Source: Bordetella parapertussis
GTDB lineage: Bacteria; Pseudomonadota; Gammaproteobacteria; Burkholderiales; SG8-41
Length of the DNA stretch: 36,854 nucleotides
Assembly (NCBI GenBank): GCA_945901405.1
Contig: CAMDLH010000047.1
Location: 1-36,854 of the forward strand
Reading direction: 5' to 3'
Shown here: positions 34,818 through 36,854 of the stretch, one piece after another
How the letters are laid out: each line of letters opens with the position of its first letter
Numbering within the stretch: the stretch's first letter is position 1
Position numbers and translations under genes: made by a program
Notes under the pieces: generated by a model
The model's input: only the letters and a program-made list of their open reading frames with translations
The model's database searches: none
What the model was told of the DNA's origin: nothing

Positions 34818-35177
34818 GTGGTGGACAACGAACCGACATGCCTCTTGCTCGCGACCACCATGCTCGCCAGGGCGGGCCACGAGGTGCTGAAGGCCGTGAA
34901 CGGCGCACAAGCCGTGGAAGCAGCGCTCGCCCATGCGCCCGATCTCATACTCATGGACATAGGAATGCCCGATATGGATGGCATAGCCGCGTTGAAGCAA
35001 CTGCGGGCAGCCCCGCGCACCGCGGGCATCAAGGTGGCGGCGTTAACCGCGTATGCCATCCGGGGCGAGCGCGAGCGCCTGCTCGCCAAGGGCTTTGACG
35101 ACTACCTGGCCAAGCCCATCCACTACAAAGATTTTGCGGCACATGTGGAGGCCATACTCAAGGGCAAGGCGGATTAA
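34818..35177 (+). CDS. Single-domain response regulator (CheY-like receiver)
   Basis: From GTG 34818 the product is 119 residues and consists of a receiver domain only, with phosphoacceptor Asp47 in DLILMDIGMPDMDG, a switch region VAALTAYAI and the conserved Lys in YLAKPI. The expected first beta strand would be ARIIVVDNE, but residues ARIIV lie upstream of GTG 34818. No ATG, GTG or TTG is available there before the stop at 34779. AGGAG at 34790-34794 is ideally placed for a start at the GTC codon 34800. The true start may be non-standard, or a GTG may have mutated. It may receive phosphate from the hybrid kinase upstream. Confidence 0.85.
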   Translation: MVDNEPTCLLLATTMLARAGHEVLKAVNGAQAVEAALAHAPDLILMDIGMPDMDGIAALKQLRAAPRTAGIKVAALTAYAIRGERERLLAKGFDDYLAKPIHYKDFAAHVEAILKGKAD

Positions 35178-35297
35178 TCCAAAAACCGTGACACCCGCGC
35201 GCAGCGTCGCACGGGTAAGCCGAAGAAATTCCGCAAAAAGGACACCTCACCTCCTGAGAAACAAAACAGGATAGCGAATTGTTTTTAAATGAATTGT
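35178..35297. other. Intergenic region between receiver gene and IS remnant
   Basis: This 120-base gap holds GC-rich sequence, then an AT-rich end with AATTGTTTTTAAA (35278-35290) next to the 3' end of the IS110-family frame. The left end of the insertion sequence must lie here or close by, but no clear boundary or target duplication is visible. Confidence 0.35.
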
Positions 35298-36494
35298 TCA
35301 TGCCGTGGCCAACGCCGGCTGAACCTCGAAGCCAAGCGCCGCAGCGCGGCGCTTGAGGGTGGCGACGCTGCGCTGACGTTGCTGCTCTTCGTAGTGTTGT
35401 TGACCTTTGTCGACGAACGCTTCGCCACGAGTGAGCATGAAGTAGACCATGCGTGCGAGTTTGTGCGCCACCGCGGTGTTGGCCCGCGGCTTGTCCATGC
35501 GGCTACACAGGCGGCGGTAGAACGCGCCGAGCGCTGAATCGCTGTGCGACAGGCTCATCGCGGCCATCTTCAGCGCCTGACGCACGCGGTTGGCCGAGCG
35601 CTTGGTCTTGGCCGACAAGACCTTGCCACCGCTGATCTTGGTGCCCGGACACAGGCCCAGCCACGAACAAAAGTGCTTGACCGTTTCGAAGCGAGTCAGG
35701 TCGGTGCCAATCTCCGACAAGATCTTCATCACCGCGCTCAAGCCCAGCCCGTCGATCCGCGTCAGATCCACGCCGGCCCAGTTGGCCAGTATCTGGCGCG
35801 CATCAAATGCCTCGCGCAGCTTGCTGCCGGCGCGCGGCACCTTGCCCAGATCGACCTTCGACTGCCCCAAATCGGTCAGCAGCGCGTGCAGCTTCGTGTC
35901 GCATTCGCCCAGGTGCCGTGCAATGTCGTCATACATCGCCAATGACTGGCCCAGCACGAACAGGTGCTCTTCGCGCCAGTTCCCGGTCAGCGCCTTGGTG
36001 ATCTGCTCGGTGCTGGCCTTGACGCGGCCATTGCGGTGGCGCGCCAACACCTTCGGATCGCGCTCGCCGGCCACAATGGCGCGCATAATCGCCTGGCCGG
36101 TCAAACCCATCACGTCAGTGAGCACTTCGGTGAGCTGGATGTTCATTTGCACCAGCGCCTTTTGCATGCGCTGCACCCAGCTCGCCTGCTCGGCGATCAG
36201 CACTTCGCGTTGGCGCGCTATGGCACGCACCACGCAGACCTCGCCGTCAGGACGCCAAGCCGCACGCAAAAAACCCAGGCTCATCAGCTTTTGCAGCCAC
36301 TGACAATCCTGCACGTCGCTCTTGCGCCCAGGCACATACTTCATCTGCCGTGCATCCACCAGCCAAACCTTCAGCCCGCGCTGCTCGAGCACCTCGTAGA
36401 CTGGAATCCAATACACGCCGGTTGACTCAAGGGCCACGGTGTCGACGCCGCACGCGATGAGCCAGTCGGCCATCGCGTTCAAGTCGTCGGTCAT
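35298..36494 (-). pseudogene. IS110-family recombinase, 5'-truncated
   Basis: The frame has 398 residues from ATG 36494 and is similar throughout to DEDD transposases of IS110, for example ALESTGVYWIPVYEVLEQRG, DARQMKYVPGRKSDVQDCQWLQKL and HFCSWLGLCPGTKISGGKVLSAKTKRSANRVRQAL. The C-terminal Ser in KISGGK fits the catalytic serine domain. Intact members begin about 40-50 residues earlier with the first catalytic Asp. Here the frame continues upstream as SIREFGAM to about 36566 without an ATG and without that Asp before a TAG. The element therefore looks inactive, unless frame or assembly errors hide the start. IS110 recombinases are guided by a bridge RNA from the non-coding end of the element. 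Confidence 0.82.
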
Positions 36495-36600
36495 GGCGCC
36501 GAACTCGCGTATGCTCGCACCAATGCTATGTCGGTCATCTCGGCGCTGCCGTTCGCTTTTTAGCGCAAACTAAGTGCCAATGCACGCCTTAGCGCAACCC
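35298..36600 (-). mobile_element. IS110-family insertion sequence remnant
   Basis: The transposase body plus about 100 bases upstream of it make up an IS110-type remnant; both boundaries are estimates. Upstream, at 36560-36596, the 9-mer TTAGCGCAA occurs twice and CTAAG/CTTAG can pair around a 13-base loop. IS110 elements lack usual terminal inverted repeats and their ends are hard to set by eye. Confidence 0.5.
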
Positions 36601-36644
36601 GCCATGTTTCTCTGCGAACGCCGGGTCCCGCGAAGCGGGGGCTG

Positions 36645-36854
36645 GGAGGCTCAAGACCCTTGAGGATAGCGGCACCGACTACGTGGTGGCGGCCAAGCTC
36701 GTGGCCCCCCCTGCAAAAGCAATTGATGAATGCACGCGGCTGGTGGGCGCTGGAGCCGGGTTTGGAGTTGTGCGAGTTTGACTACCAGGCAGGCACTTGG
36801 GGCGCGCCCCGGCGCATGGTGGCGATACGGCAAAGTGCGAAATTGCGTGAAGCG
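36645..36854 (+). pseudogene. IS1380-like transposase fragment, frameshifted and cut by window edge
   Basis: One frame (from about 36650) reads LKTLEDSGTDYVVAAKLVAP. After a run of seven C at 36705-36711 the next frame continues LQKQLMNARGWWALEPGLEL and then CEFDYQAGTWGAPRRMVAIRQ to the right edge. Together these look like the middle of an IS1380-type DDE transposase. The join requires a one-base shift in the C run, from mutation, sequencing error or slippage. The 5' half is missing, so it is a remnant beside the IS110-family piece. Confidence 0.6.

Overview
The window looks like a chromosomal segment of a GC-rich betaproteobacterium, most likely Burkholderiales or a close relative. The reasons are three Bug/TTT (tripartite tricarboxylate transport) periplasmic receptors without their membrane partners, two CaiB-type CoA-transferases, the leuS-lptE-holA-proA gene set, and an E3 (lpdA) with an N-terminal lipoyl domain. 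The species cannot be named from sequence alone. No rRNA, tRNA or CRISPR array was seen.

Layout. (1) 1-3591, minus strand: a gene cut by the left edge, the helicase uvrD, and a FecR/SPOR exported protein. (2) 3733-7942, plus strand: leuS, lptE, holA. (3) 7943-21702: a 13.8-kb accessory stretch bounded by an inverted-repeat element. It holds a hypothetical gene with a doubtful 5' end; a two-gene unit made of a conserved protein and a UGSC-type selenoprotein whose in-frame TGA (8981-8979) is followed by a bacterial SECIS-like hairpin; a CoA-transferase; three TTT receptors; a two-gene membrane/TIR-like unit; and a module of methylaspartate ammonia-lyase, enoyl-CoA hydratase-like protein and ADP-forming acyl-CoA synthetase around a divergent promoter pair. 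(4) proA at 21703-22977. (5) 23034-28995: a complete four-gene Wadjet-type (JetABCD) SMC anti-plasmid system. (6) 29020-35177: lpdA, a membrane hybrid histidine kinase overlapping a second CoA-transferase by ATGA, an AhpD/CMD-like protein and a stand-alone receiver. (7) 35298-36854: IS debris, consisting of a 5'-truncated IS110-family recombinase and a frameshifted IS1380-like transposase fragment running off the right edge.

How the genes may work together. The island reads as uptake and CoA activation of small carboxylic acids: TTT receptors bind them and CoA-transferases or the synthetase activate them. One possible chain is 3-methylaspartate to mesaconate to a CoA thioester to a hydrated product. 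The selenoprotein pair may add a redox step of unknown chemistry. The Wadjet operon gives plasmid defence.

The strongest unusual signal is the selenoprotein: an ordinary gene caller would stop it at residue 93 and lose its C-terminal half. Next are the Wadjet operon, which does not look like the common type I, and the TIR-like membrane pair at 12949-15319.
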